Positions 22,614 through 34,880 of a stretch of DNA of 64,000 bases are shown in pieces. The notes below the pieces were generated by a model. That model searched no databases, was not told where the DNA came from, and was given only the letters and a program-made list of their open reading frames with translations. The position numbers and the translations under genes are program-made. Each line of letters opens with the position of its first letter. The first letter of the stretch is position 1. The DNA is taken from the NCBI RefSeq assembly GCF_029867415.1, contig NC_081184.1, forward strand, positions 78,218,364-78,282,363, read 5' to 3'. Source of the stretch: Vicia villosa. Lineage: Eukaryota > Streptophyta > Magnoliopsida > Fabales > Fabaceae.

Positions 22614-23164
22614 CAAAAACGGCCAAACTGAGAATTGGATTTTGATCTGGAGGTGTTACAGATGCTTTGTATCAATCTGAATAGCTTCTATGATGATTAT
22701 GGAAGGTGTCTGGATGTCTGGAACAAGTTGAATTCATCTGAGCATGGCCATGGCACCCGATCTGCAGTTGTTTCAAGTATGAATCGAATTTGAAGATGGA
22801 GATGTTTCAGATCATATGTGAGTGTTTGGATAGTTCATATGTGATATATATGAGGTGTTGGAAGTGTTAGTTTGGACAGAAATGATCTTGAATGGATTTT
22901 GGCATGATAAGGCCATGGTTATGCATATTTGAAAAGTGAGGTAGTGATTTTGAGCTTGAGGTGTTTTTGGGGTGTATGAGTGGTTCAAACAAGTTTCAAA
23001 TGATGTTTATGAGTTGTGGGAAGCATCATTTTGCTCAGAACTTCAAAGGTTTAGAGGTTGAGCATTTTACCTCTTTGAAACTTAAGAAACTTGCCATTCA
23101 AGAAAGAAGAGAGAAAACCTATAATTGTGAGGTTTTGGTGTGAATTGAAGAGTGATTTGAACCT

Positions 23165-23173
23165 CTATTTATA
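23165..23173 (-). promoter_or_regulatory. TATA box of solo LTR 2
   Basis: Minus strand GGCCTATAAATAGAGG, nearly the same core as LTR A. Confidence 0.8.
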
Positions 23174-25329
23174 GGCCAAAGTTTCTGAATACAAAGCTCT
23201 TGCAAGTTGATCAAGAATGATGATTTGGCTTAAGAGATAAAATGGAATCTTTCACATTAAATGCAAATGGTTAAAAGTGACTTAACCATGGTTATTTCTC
23301 AAGCTTCTTATCCTCTTCCATTCTGATCTCAAATCAGAAAATATCTACCAATTATTGCATCTATGCATCATTACTTGGATCATTTGGCTTGAAATTTCAA
23401 GTGAAAAGTTCACTAATGTCAAAATTCAAAACCATAGCTACACTCCATATTTTTTCATGTTCTTGGACATTTTGGAAAGCTCATGTTACACACTTCAAAA
23501 GCCTAGTTGAAAGTTTCTTCAAGACCTTTAAGGAAATGGGTGAAAAAGATCCATGAACTTTGAAGAAAATGAAGTTTTAAGTGAAATTTTCATAAGATGC
23601 CAACTTTGAAGCTCCATATCTCTTAAATGGTTGATCTTATGGAAAAAAATTATATGTGTCAAAGTTGTTTATTGGATCAAAATCTACAACTTTCATGTTG
23701 GAAGTTTCTTTCAGTTTGTAGGTGAAATTTTGAGAAATTCCCTTCCAAAGTTTGGAAAAAACCATTGAAAAACACTTAGAAAATTTTCTAAGTATGAAAG
23801 TCAAACTTTTGACTTTTTGATTCTTGATTGATTTTCTTGATTTTTCTTGATCAAATGACTTCATATATCATATATTGATGATTTAAAACTTCAAAAGTCA
23901 TGGTTGACCCAATTTCCCCAAAAGTCAATGGTGATCTTGTACAGTTGACTTTTTCAGACGAATCGCGTTTCTGGAGTTTTCAATGAAACAGGCTATCCTC
24001 ATCAAATGAATGGTATGAATGGATCACATTGAAGCATTAGAGGATATTGAGCCATGGTTTGAGTTGTGGCACCATGTCCTGATTAAAAAGTCAGTTGTTC
24101 AGTGAATTAGGTCAAAACCCTAATTGTCGACCTGATGAAATTGATGACTGTGGATCTTGAATTGAGATGCAATTTCCATGGGATATTGTCATAGGGATTA
24201 TTTGAGGATGATTGAAACCTTTGATTGACTTCCTGGGGATTTTTAGGGTTTCCCAAATGTGATCCCTGATTTCAGTCCCTGATAGTTCAAAACCCTGATC
24301 TGAGGATTTGTCTGATCAATCTTTATGTAGGAGATGTTATGAGCCAATGGATTAGGTCAAAATGATGCAATTGAGGTCTTGATATCATGTCCCAAGCCAT
24401 TAGGTCAATATCTGAGTAAAAGTCAGGAGTGTGCTATCTTCAATCAAAACCCTAATCTGATTGATTCAGAGCTGTTGAGCTTGTTGAAATGAATCTCTGA
24501 GAACCAAATGTTGATTATTGATGAAGATGATTCATTTGAGATGAAGGGAGAACAAAACCCTAATTGATTGTTTCTTGCACTGATGAGTGATCTCTTGATT
24601 AAACCCTGCTGAGCACAAGTAACAAACACAAGCTATGCAATTTGTTAGAGATGCAAATGATGCATATGCAATGATATGAGGTGGTATCTTAGGTCAAAAA
24701 TTGGGGTATGACAGGAATTAAATTGATTAAAAAAGAAAGATAGACAGACTGACTATTTTTGGTATTTTATTAGCTCGCTGAGATTCCTTATGAACCTCAT
24801 GCCTACATATCCCTAATGGAAGTCAGAGCTTAATGTAGTTCGGGGAACTAATTAATTATTAATGATTTTTTGGTGCCTTGCTTGAAGCTCAAGGTTGAAG
24901 CTTGAATTAAATCGCTGTTTATAGTAAAGAGACATGAAATCATCTTTACAAAGAGGTATTTATACTATTCCACCACAAACATCTTAAAAGTGACAGAAAA
25001 GCTAAAATGATGTTTTAAAAAAGAGAGGGAGCCTACTTGGTTGATCAAGTATGACAGCCAACATGTTTCTGGAGCCTACAGGGTTGATCAAGTATGACTA
25101 CCAACATGCCTCTTGAATGAAAGATTCTCAACCAAATTAGGGAAAGTTGTACAAGTCTGGGACGCAGGCCAGAGCATGCCTTTCATGAGTCCTAAATGGG
25201 AGAATGTTTGAAATGATTGTTTGTTTGATTGTTTGTTTGTTTGTTTGTGGTGAGATAGGAGAAATACCTACCTATGAAGATGAGTTATGTCTATCTATTG
25301 TTTGAAAGATTTGATTTTTGAGCTGTCTT

Positions 25330-26220
25330 GAATGAGGCCCAAGCTTGAGGCTTTTGATTTATTTGTTATTCTGGGAGATGACTCCACTGGGGGTTAATTA
25401 CATGGAATTTTTGTGTTCTGTACAAAGCCCAGAATTGAGGCTGACTCTAGTTGGAGAGTGTTTATTTGATGGATTTTTATTTGGTGATCTGTACAAAGCC
25501 TAGAATTGAGGCTGACTCTACTTAGGGAGACTCTATTTTGTGTGCCTTGTATGAAGCCCAAGGTTGTGGCTGACTCTAGCTAGGGAAAACATTATTTTCT
25601 GCCTTGTACAAAGCCCAAGGTTGTGGCTAACTGAGTATGGATGACTCTATGGGGAAAAGATCCTAGAGATTAGGAATCTTTGACACAGGAAATGTGGTTT
25701 ATCTGCCTTGTACAAAGCCCAAGGTTGTGGCTACTTAATGATGAAGGACTCACTGGGGGAGACTCTATTATCTGCCTTGTACAAAGCCAAAGGTTGTGGC
25801 TGACTCTTAACAGGGAATTTATTATTTAGGTGCCTTGTATGAAGCCCAAGGTTGAGGCTAACTGTTTTTTTGGGGAGTTTTACTCTACTGGATGATTTAT
25901 TTATTGAAAGACTGATTCTTTGGAAGCTAACCCTTTCCAGGGGTTTTGACTCAGCTAGGTAATTTATCTTTTTTAAGAATGAGTTTTTGGAAGCTAAACC
26001 TTTCCAGGGGTTTTACTCTACTGGAGAGTTTGTCTTTTGAAAAGAATGAATTTTTGGAAGCTAACCCCTTCCAGGGAATTTGACATTTTTTAGACAGATT
26101 TTGGAGGCTAACCCTTTCCAGGGGATTTTATTAAAGTGAAAGAATTAATGGAGGCTGACCCTTTCCAGAGGATTTTGTTAAAATGAAGGATTTAATGGAG
26201 GCTGACCCTTTCCAGGGGAT
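25330..26220 (-). repeat. Degenerate hairpin-repeat field in LTR A
   Basis: Repeated units with the core CCTTGTACAAAGCCCAAGG (plus-strand reading), about 70-90 bp apart, are followed by about seven units with AACCCTTTCCAGGGG, about 50-65 bp apart. In element sense these fold as CCTTG/CAAGG stems and as CCCT-GGAA-AGGG GNRA hairpins. The equivalent in B is 44450-46150. Confidence 0.8.
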
Positions 26221-26841
26221 TTGAATGATGGCAGAAAGATTGTCTAATTGAGACTTCTTGTTTAAAGCCCAAGATGAAGGCTGACACTTATTGAGGATAA
26301 ACAAATATGGATCCTAGACTCTGCTAAGGAAGATTAATGAAGATAAGGGTGACAGAGACAGTCCATGTCTCTCATTCCAAAAGGTGTGCTCAATATGAGA
26401 TTGAGACAAACTTAGCTTGTTTAAAGTCTGGTTTAAATTGGAAGAAACTCACCAGGATAGGCTAAAAGGTGACTAAAGACCTGTTCCTATGTTTATAAGA
26501 AACCTGATGGGTCCTTGTATACAAGTTCAAGAGGAAGCTGGAAATGCTTTTAAGAAGCCTGTGGGTCCTTGTACAAAGCCCAAGAGGAGGCTAATCGGGG
26601 GTCCTTGTTATAGCACAAGAGAAAGCTATGTGGTTTTGAACTTATTTTGGCTCTAAGCAAATGGGTAAGAGGTTTCCCCGAGAATAATTCCTCTTGGGTG
26701 GATGTGTCCTATTTTTTTGGATTCTAAGGTTTTTGCCAAGATGTTTCACCGGGAATAATTCATCTTGAGGGTTTGAACTACAGATCTCTAATTAGGAAAG
26801 AGCCTTCACCAGGAAGACATTCTCAATCCTAGGCCATATTC

Positions 26842-26844
<3 letters not shown>

Positions 26845-26895
<51 letters not shown>
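26845..26895. repeat. (AT)n microsatellite in 5' LTR A
   Basis: About 51 nt of pure AT, against 47 nt in the partner LTR at 634-680. Confidence 0.95.
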
Positions 26896-26898
<3 letters not shown>

Positions 26899-27733
26899 TA
26901 ACTGTCCTACGGTTTACACTCAGACGTAGTTCTAAACAAATATATGTACAGTTTATAGTTGACAGTAATTTAAACAAAGACTGTAAATTGAAAACTTGTA
27001 AAGCCTAACCTGGATGGAGTGGAGGCCTTTGAAGAAGTATGTACAAAGCCTTACCAGCAATTGATGGATAACAGTTGAATATATGTGATAAACAGTTAAA
27101 GGTTTTGAAAACAGAAGAAGTGAAGATGGACATGGGTCACATAGGTATCTGAAGAGTTTCACCGGGAATAATGCCCTTCAAATACCAGAAGAATTTTTTG
27201 AAAACAGAAAGAAGATTTTGTAAATACAGTTTTGAAAAACAAACTAAGAAAAGAAAAAGGTGTTGGGACTTACACTCTATTAGAGGCCCACTAAAAAAAA
27301 GATTTAGTGTTTATGAAAACAAATGAGAAGATGCGGGGTTTTGTTGTTTGAAAACCTCGATCGTCTATTTACTTCGAAGTTTGAACACAGCTTGAGTTCT
27401 GACAAAAAGTCAACTTAATTAAAGTACAGACAAAATCTACACTTAATTAAGACCTAAGTGGTTAGGGTTTTTTCACTAAAACATTTATTAACTATTAGGT
27501 TTTGAAATTTTAATAAAACATATATTAAAATATATTTTAAAACACTTAAAACAATACTATTTTCAACCTAATAAAAATATATAAAAGAAATAATATTTTT
27601 GTGATTTTTTTGGTTATTCATGAAATATATATATTAATCAACAAGTGTTTAAAAAATGAAGTAAAAATGAGTTAATTTGATAGGTTAATTAATTATGTGA
27701 AGTTTGTATAAAAAGTGAATGAAAATGGGTGAT

Positions 27734-27822
27734 AAAAAAATGGTTTGGCCCTAGAGAGGTTCGAACCCACGCCCCCTTGATCAACTCTCAAAATATTAAC
27801 CAACTGAGCTGCGTGCGCAGCT
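27734..27822 (-). other. tRNA-like Pol III-type module in 5' LTR A
   Basis: Minus strand: A-box CAGCTCAGTTGGTTA (27797-27811), B-box GGTTCGAACC (27758-27768), T7 (27734-27740). It lies about 950 nt downstream of the TATA box and about 410 nt downstream of the candidate splice donor, on the sense strand of the element. Confidence 0.72.
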
Positions 27823-28216
27823 TGTTATTCATACGCATTCAAATCATTATATTTTAAAATAAGCCAGGAAATTCAAACTTTGCGCGCGCCATGTTCATCT
27901 TCTTCCTTGAGCTTCAGATTTTTCAAAATTCTAACTCTCTGGTTTCTCAACCAAATGGTATGATGTAAACATCAATCTTGCTCCAAATTTCCTCACGAGT
28001 GCAAATATGTAACTAACATCTATTTATATTAGCTATAACTATCTAATTTCTCAGAGAACCCTAAGAACGTATGAACCCTAAATTTGAAATTAAATGAAAA
28101 ACAAGATGAATAAATGAGTGATGATAGAGGGTTTTCAATCCTTTGATGATGCTGAACAAGATAGAATCGAGCTTTATCACAAAGAGTACTTAAATTAAAG
28201 AGATGGAGTTCAAGAA

Positions 28217-28224
28217 CTTACCTC
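28217..28224 (-). promoter_or_regulatory. Candidate 5' splice site in 5' LTR A
   Basis: Minus strand CAGAG|GTAAGT, 534 nt from the TATA box. No matching acceptor was assigned. Confidence 0.5.
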
Positions 28225-28757
28225 TGAAACTGAAGATCATGCGCGTGATGAAGAGCTTCTGGGCTTGTGTGACTGATCCTAAAAGCTTCCTTGGGACTCA
28301 GTGATGCTAACTGAATGCTTGTTGTGACCTCAAACCTTCTGAATTGCTCTACCCGACTCCTTCAATTTGAGCTTCAAGTGGACATGGAGGATGATGAATC
28401 TGCAGTTAAAGATGGGCTGCGACCATCTGGATAGCTTCACTACACCCTAAGGAATGTGCCTGGATGCTTGGCCTTGCTTGGAACCTTCTGAATTGCTCTG
28501 TGGTCCTCCCACTGCAAACGCTCCAAAGTGAAAGCAACAATGGTGTTCCTCCACTTACAGAAGTGATCCAGGTGCTTGGATCACCTCAAATGAACCCCCT
28601 TGAGATGTTAGAATGCTTACTTTCCAAAGAGAAGCTCTGGTTTGAAGAAAACGATTCTTCTTGCCAAAGAACTTTGAAAAACCATAAGCATGAGAAGAGA
28701 AAGAGAAAGCAAGGATTAGGATTGCTTTGGTGTGTTTTCTGAATGAGAAAGAGCCCT

Positions 28758-28766
28758 CTATTTATA
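28758..28766 (-). promoter_or_regulatory. TATA box of 5' LTR A
   Basis: Minus strand CCTATAAATAGAGGG about 1.55 kb from the LTR start. It is the likely Pol II promoter of the element, followed by a CT-rich initiator-like stretch. Confidence 0.82.
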
Positions 28767-30454
28767 GGCAAATGGTTCAGAGCAATTGGACATAGTAAGC
28801 TTGCTTAGTGAAGTGAGTTTGGTTTCTTAGCCATGAAGAAATTTCAAAGAATATCCAAGTGTGATCATTGCATTTTCGAGCCAGCTCCCCATCCATTGAT
28901 CCTATCTGATCTTAGGGAACATTTCTGATGCAGAGTGAGCTCTAATTGGTTGGTGAGAAGATTCCTTGGGTGATTCATCAATTTGCCATAAATTCCCAAA
29001 TGTAATCATTACATAATCACATGTTCTTGTTTTGGGAATCTTCCTCAATTCTTATGCTATGGTGAAAATGAATGCATGGCATGTTTTCAGATGTGTTATG
29101 GGTCGTGTAGCATCCATAAGTGAGGTCATGTGCACAAAATTGCAAAGTTCCAAAATGAGGCATGACCTATAATTTCACTTCATGAGGCCAACTTTGAACA
29201 AGCATAACTCCTAGCTCAAAATGAATTTGGAGAAGGTTGAGCACAATTTGGAAAGCCCTAAACATCTACTGCAAATAATTAGTTTGGGGTTTCTTTAGAA
29301 TCATTTGGGAAATTTGTGAAAAATGAGCCCAAAGTTGGATGAAAACTAGGTTAAAAACACTTAGAAAAATTTCTAAGTTTTTATAACCTAAAGCTTGAAA
29401 ATTCCAAATCTCTTAAATGATTGATTTCTTGAAAAAAGTTGCATTGTAAGATGTTGTTTTATTTTGCAAGATCTACAACTTTCATGTTGGAAGTTTTTTG
29501 AGTTGTGTAGGTGAAATTTTGAGTTCCCATAATGCCCTCAAAAACCCTAATTCCCGACTTTTTGCTCCTTGATGATTCTTCTTGAATTTCTTTGGTCAAA
29601 TGACTTTAATATCCATATATTGATGATATTGATCTTTGAAAGCCATGGTTTGACCAAAAATCTTAAAAGTCAAAGGTGATCCCATACAGTTGACTTTTTC
29701 CATATAAAGTGAGATTTTGGACTTTTGTGTGGAATCAAGATCTTCTCCTCAAATGAGTGATGTGAATGGATTATATTGGGGTAGTAGATGTCCTTGAGCC
29801 ATGTCTTGAGTTTTGAATCCATGCCCTGATTAAAAGTCAACTATCCAGATGAATTAGGTCAAAAACCCTAATTGTCGACCAGATGAAATTGATGATTGTA
29901 GGTCTTGAATTGGAGTATAATGCCCAATGGATCTTGTTATATGGATCATTTGAAGATGATTGAAGTCTTTGATAGATGCCCTGGAGCTTTTTAGGGTTTC
30001 CCAAAGGTGATCCCTGATTTCAGTCCTTGATAGGCTCAAAACCCTAGTCTGGTGACCTGAGTAAACCTGTACTCAGATGACTAGGTGTCTAATCAATCAT
30101 AGGTGAATATAAAATGAAGCTTTTGAGTCCTATGATTATGTTAGAGATTAATTCTTCTATTGATTGATTCTTTGCCTAAGCCTTTTTCCTTTGAACATCC
30201 TCGATTAAATGCCAGATGAAGAAAGGACTGTTCTGGGTATTTGTTTTGATCTGATGGAAAGTCTGAGGATATGACATCTTAGGGGGGGGGGTCAAAAATT
30301 AGGGTATGACATGTGGGAAGCCTTTAAGGGTGTATGGTGGAGGTGCATCTCCTGGGACCTCAGATCTGGGCACGCAGACATCCAACGGTGACAGGCGATG
30401 GTGCATCATGGACGCATTGAAGGCATAACATTGAATCTGCAAAGTTTGTGAGTG

Positions 30455-30530
30455 AAAAAATACATTGTCTTCAGCCAGGTTCGAACCTGGGTCTTATACA
30501 ATACCAAGAAGCCACGATGCCAATTATGTT
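30455..30530 (-). other. tRNA-like module in LTR C
   Basis: Minus strand: A-box-like TTGGCATCGTGGCTT (30509-30523), B-box GGTTCGAACC (30478-30487) inside a CCAGG/CCTGG stem, T6 (30455-30460). A-to-B spacing is short (about 21 nt), so it is the most degenerate of the set. Confidence 0.6.
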
Positions 30531-30830
30531 GTATCAATTATTCATAAATAATATGCATCGAATCAATTAAGTATAATATTGTATGGGTAAATGGAAAAAG
30601 TCAGAATAACTGCGCGTGGGACCCATGTATGCTAGGACCAGCCATTCAAACGCAGCGAGTGACCTTTGAAATTTTGACCGGCTAATCAGAGAGATGATCC
30701 GCGTGGAGAGAGGGTCGTGAAGGTTGACCAGCGATTGACATCGTGACACGCGTGGGTCAATCCTCCAACGTTCCTATTCATCTTCCCTGACCTTAGGACT
30801 TATGGAATTTCTTGTGAGTTTATCTATGAA

Positions 30831-30838
30831 ATTACCTG
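30831..30838 (-). promoter_or_regulatory. Candidate 5' splice site in LTR C
   Basis: Minus strand GCAG|GTAATT, 535 nt downstream of the TATA-like element. Confidence 0.4.
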
Positions 30839-31372
30839 CGGATTTTCCGCAGGTTCTTCCTCTTTAATCTGCAAAATCAAAACTCAGAGAAACAACGTGA
30901 CCCAAGTGCCCAGATCCCCTAATAGCCACCTCCTGATCACGGTCACGGGTGTTTTTTTGCCAAAACCTTCAAGGACATGGCAACCGAAGGGGTTCCTTCT
31001 TTATGCCCGAACAATGGAATAACACGATACCTGCTTCAAACCTAAAAAACAAATGTTCAAAACCACTCTAAACATGATTATGAACAACTATGCAAGCAAA
31101 GAAATGATTTAAATGTCACGGATTGGAAGTTTGAAATTTAAAAGCACGTTCAAACCGGGAGTGACGAATGCCAGGTCTTTCCTTGTGCTACGAGCTTGTA
31201 TGCTGGCTGGAAACGATCCTTGGTAGCCTTAGAGAGAGTATGCAACGACAGGAATTGATTGAATGTGGCTGCAAATATGAACTTCGATGATGTAGCTTTG
31301 TTGTGAATATTTTTAGGTGAAAACCCTAGGTTTTGGTTGCCAAAAATTCCCCCTTGCTTGTGGTTTCGTTCC

Positions 31373-31385
31373 CCATATATAAGTG
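31373..31385 (-). promoter_or_regulatory. TATA-like element of LTR C
   Basis: Minus strand CTTATATATGGGG. Confidence 0.6.
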
Positions 31386-32567
31386 TGTGGAATTAGGTTA
31401 AAATTCTGGGCCAGAATCTCTTTGAATCTTGAGATGTAAGTTTGAGAAATTTGATTCTTAAATATTTCTAATCATGGCCAAATTTTGATCCAATCTTACC
31501 ACTTCCAATTTGCACAAAATTTTACCTATTATGTGGTGTGATTGATGATTAAAATTGATCAATATAATATCTCCAATCAAATCTTTGATTCTCCTTTGAT
31601 TAACATGAATTATATCACTTTAAAATGAATAAAAATTCATAATAAATCATGTAAACCATATAAATTCGTTGCAATAATATTTTGAGTCTTGTATAACTTG
31701 TGGATCAAGATTAGATCTTAAAAAGTTAGGCCCATTTGCAAGAAAATCCAATTTGAACCACTTTTGCTTCACATTTTCCATCCAAAATTGACCAACTTTG
31801 ACAAGGCATATCTCCCTCAATTCTTAAGATATGGAAGAGTTCTAGGACTTCTTGGAAACTTCAAGTTGTCCTCTAAATGCCACTTTGGAACATATTTTTC
31901 ATTTGAATATTTTATCTTAATCATATGACCTTTGACAAAAAACTGCTTTTGGTTGACTTTTGAAAAGGACCTATAACCTTTTGTATCATATCTCCTAAAT
32001 GAAGAATTTTTTGCCTTGGCATGTGAAATACAAAGTTGTAGAGAATCCAATTTCCTTCAAAATAGGCTTTGAGTGAGAAATTTCTGATGTTCCATGTGAA
32101 AGTTATGACTAGTCAAAGTTTAGTTGACTTTTTTAGTTAAAAAACCCTAATTTGAACTTTTGACTTTGTTCATTTCTGTGTTTTTATTAATGAATCATGA
32201 TCAACCTTTGATCAAATGATGTATATAACCTTAAATACTTAATATTGACCAAAAGTCTTGAAGTTTGATTGTATTTTGACTATAGTTGACTTTTAGGTCA
32301 ACGTAGTTGATTATTAATCATCAGAACCATTGACTGAACAATCTTGTGATCCAAAGCTTGAAAATTTTCCTGGAGATGCTCTGAGACAGTTGAGATACCT
32401 TGGGGTCCATTTGAGGCCTTAGAGATTCAAACTCCTTTGATAAAATGCAAACCCTAGCTTTGGAGATCCTCGATTAGGAGGAGCTTTGTCTGATAGAACC
32501 CTGAGTGCTCTTGGGCAATTGAGGAACCTTTGGTTGAGTATAAGAGGGAAAATTTTGGGGTATGACA

Positions 32568-32580
32568 GCTGCCCCTGTTC
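32568..32580 (-). other. Polypurine tract of element C
   Basis: Minus strand GAACAGGGGCAGC directly before the LTR, like the tracts of A and B. Confidence 0.75.
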
Positions 32581-32987
32581 AATCTTATTAAACCTGAAGA
32601 GTCGGATAGGCACATCTGCCTATCGTGATCTAAAGGTAGAAGATGATTGAACACTAAAGTGCCCCGAAATTTGCATTTGTTGGTACTAGCCAAGGTATTA
32701 TGAGGAATAGGCTTAGAGATGCCATTTGCAGGAGATCACAACCAACGGGATGATATTGTAATAATAATATTTTCTCGTCAGCACGAATCCCATCCTGAAT
32801 TGTTAAATTAGATTGGTGCAATGTTATGATGCAGTGAGCGTCTCAAAATAAATGAGAGCAATGTATGTATATGCACGATGTATGAATTAGGTATGTAACT
32901 AAATGATGCATGAGTGTTAGCTGTGTTAATTGATGTATGTTATTAACTTTGGAATAGAAAAATAAAACCCTTGTTTGTTACCGGTTA

Positions 32988-33410
32988 AGTTTTGAAGAAG
33001 ATCACTGCCGAGGGACTAACGTGATGAATAAACCCAAATGAGGAACCCTTTGTAAAACCCTATTGTAAAACTCTTCGTAAAACCCTTTGCAGATCCTTGT
33101 CGTAAAACCCTTTTGTAAAACCCTTTGTAAAACCCTTTGTAGTTTTGAAGGAGATTATTGTCGAGGGACTAACGTGATGAATAAACCCAATTGAGGAACC
33201 CTTTGTAAAACCCTTTGCAGATCCTTATCATAAAACCTTTTTGTAAGACCCTTTGTAAAACCCTGTTGTAAAAACCTTTGTAAAACCCTTTGTAGAACCT
33301 TGTCGTAAAACCCTTTTGTAAAACCCTTTGTAGTTTTGAAGGAGATCACTGCCGAGGGACTAACGTGATGAACAAACATAGCTAGAAATAGCGAGGGCTC
33401 GCAGTTTGTT
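32988..33410. repeat. Compound tandem repeat with CCCTTTGTAAAA core
   Basis: About 20 copies of a 12-13 nt core (CCCTTTGTAAAA) lie inside a longer unit marked by GAGGGACTAACGTGATGAA, which begins near 32990, 33142 and 33333 (152 and 191 bp apart). Confidence 0.88.
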
Positions 33411-33419
33411 GTGTAAAAG

Positions 33420-33930
33420 ATAATCAACTTGCTATAGTGCTAGCAAGCTTTTGTAGTTTGTAAATAATCCACTTACTATAGTTCTAGTAAGTCTTTGTAG
33501 TTGGTGTAACCCACTTACTATGGTTTTAGTAAGTCTTTGTAATTATCTTGGATGAAAAAGGAATCACTTGTTATAGTTCTAACAAGTTTACTTAAATAAA
33601 AAAGTTACTTGTTATGGTTCTAACAAGCTTACCTCCACCAATGGGATCATTTGCTTTAGTTCTAGCAAACTTACCTGCAACAAAGGGATCACTTGCCATA
33701 GTTCGGACAAGCTTACCTGCACCAATAGGAATTATTTGCTATGGTTCTAGCAAACTTACCTGCACCAATAGGGATCACTTGCCATAGTTATGACAAGCTT
33801 ACCTCTACCAATAGGGATGACTTACCATAGTTCTGACAAGCTTACCTGCACCAATAGGGATCACTTGCCATAGTTTTGAAAAGCTTACCTGCACCAATAG
33901 GAATCATTTGCTATAGTTCTAGCTTATCTG
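33420..33930. repeat. Tandem repeat, about 42-46 bp unit
   Basis: About 11 degenerate copies of a unit containing CACTTGCCATAGTTCTGACA and CTTACCTGCACCAATAGGGA. Confidence 0.88.
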
Positions 33931-34494
33931 TGTATGCATGTGATCCTGTTGTTTGCATAATGCGATGTATGAACCGTCTGTATGTGTAATGTAAAAGTCA
34001 TATGTATAGATAAATGCCTATATGTGCAGGCTAGCAAGTATGCATACGCTAATGCGAATGCTAATATGATGATCCCCATATTTTATCTCCTTTTAATGCA
34101 TTGAATTTGTTTAAACCGTGCAACGACCATGCTTATGCCAACTAGTAATGCTTATGCATAGAAGCAGAACTTCAAATTTCAATCTCCTTCTAGACCATTA
34201 GGTCTTGAACCAATCCCTTGGTACCCTTTGTCCTTTTGAATTGTAATGTCTCAACTAATGCATGACTTGGGTATGATGCTCCCATGATAGGTTGTTGATA
34301 ACCAAAGCATGTATAGCTCGCTAGTGTTGTAGGTTTATTTAATAGGGTGGGGTGTGATGCTAGCGCGACTTCCCAATCCCTATTTTTTTGAATTTTGAAG
34401 ATTGTAGTTAGGAGAAAGATTTTTTCGAGCTTGTAAAGTGTGAGGATGCCTTTTCCTTTTGCTGTGCGCCTTGCCCTGGGTTGGCTTTTAGAAA

Positions 34495-34880
34495 TACTCC
34501 ATGCCTTTTAATTTTTCGAAGTTCTCCACGTCTTTATCCTTTTGCAGTTCTTCGCACCTTTAGCCTCTTGAAATAATCCGCACCTTTATCCTTTGGAAAT
34601 TCCCCACCTTTAACCTTTTGAAATTCTCTACACCTTTAACCTTTTGGAATTCTCCACACCTTTAACCTTTTTTGAAATTCTCCATTTTTAGCCTTCTGAG
34701 GTTCTCCACACCTTTAACCTTTTGAGGTTCTCCACACTTTTAACCTTTTGAGGTTCTCCACACCTTTAACCTTTTAAGTTTCTCCATACCTTTAACCTTT
34801 TGAGGTTCTCCACACCTTTACCCTTTTGAGGTTCTCCACACCTTTACCCTTTTGAGGCTTTCCACACCTTTAACCTTTCG
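34495..34880. repeat. Tandem repeat, about 26-bp unit
   Basis: About 13 copies of a unit containing CTTTAACCTTTTGAGG and TTCTCCACAC. Confidence 0.88.

Larger units (their letters stand above)
19826..24713 (-). mobile_element. Solo LTR 2 nested in 5' LTR of A
   Basis: 4888 bp. The minus strand starts TGTCATACCCC (24713) and ends CGCCCGCGACA (19826). The perfect target duplication is GGAAT (19821-19825 and 24714-24718). Parts of its first 700 nt are recognisably related to LTR A, so it is a diverged cousin. It has a TATA box (23165-23173), a perfect 5' splice consensus (22606-22613), a tRNA-like module (22132-22216) and a block of GGGCTT-type hairpins (20795-21070). No internal element domains are present. 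Confidence 0.92.
1..30311 (-). mobile_element. Element A: Ogre-type Ty3/gypsy (Tat) LTR retrotransposon, 3' LTR cut by window start
   Basis: Read on the minus strand the order is 5' LTR, PBS, leader, ORF1, gag, protease, intron, RT, RNase H, second RNase H, integrase, 3' UTR, PPT, 3' LTR. The two LTR copies (1-4097 and 26212-30311) run almost identical apart from scattered substitutions and an (AT)n length difference, so they are a pair from one insertion. Two solo LTRs with perfect 5-bp target duplications are nested inside. Coding regions carry at least nine lesions, so the copy is not autonomous. The left 1.9 kb or so of the 3' LTR and the left target duplication lie outside the window. 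The right flank begins TGTGG (30312-30316), the expected target duplication, which cannot be verified here. Confidence 0.93.
24719..30311 (-). repeat. 5' LTR of element A, main piece
   Basis: 5593 bp from TGTCATACCC (30311) to the nested insertion. The upstream part (27290-30311) holds U3, the TATA box, the candidate splice donor and the tRNA-like module. The downstream part (24719-27290) is a dense field of short hairpin repeats: GGGCTTTGTA-loop units at about 24870-25860, CCCTGGAAAGGG units at about 25930-26220, and CCGG-loop units at about 26660-27180. The part from 26212 on matches 1-4097. Confidence 0.92.
30312..32567 (-). repeat. 3' LTR of element C (partial, interrupted by A)
   Basis: The minus strand LTR starts TGTCATACCCC at 32567, directly after a PPT. 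The LTR end is lost where A inserted (30311/30312); the remainder should lie left of the window. It has a TATA-like element (31373-31385), a splice-donor-like CAG|GTAATT (30831-30838) and a tRNA-like module (30455-30530). Its first 150 nt resemble solo LTR 1. Confidence 0.85.

Noticed and set aside
33040..33350. Interstitial telomere repeat
   Set aside because: The core is CCCTTTGTAAAA, not the plant telomere unit CCCTAAA.
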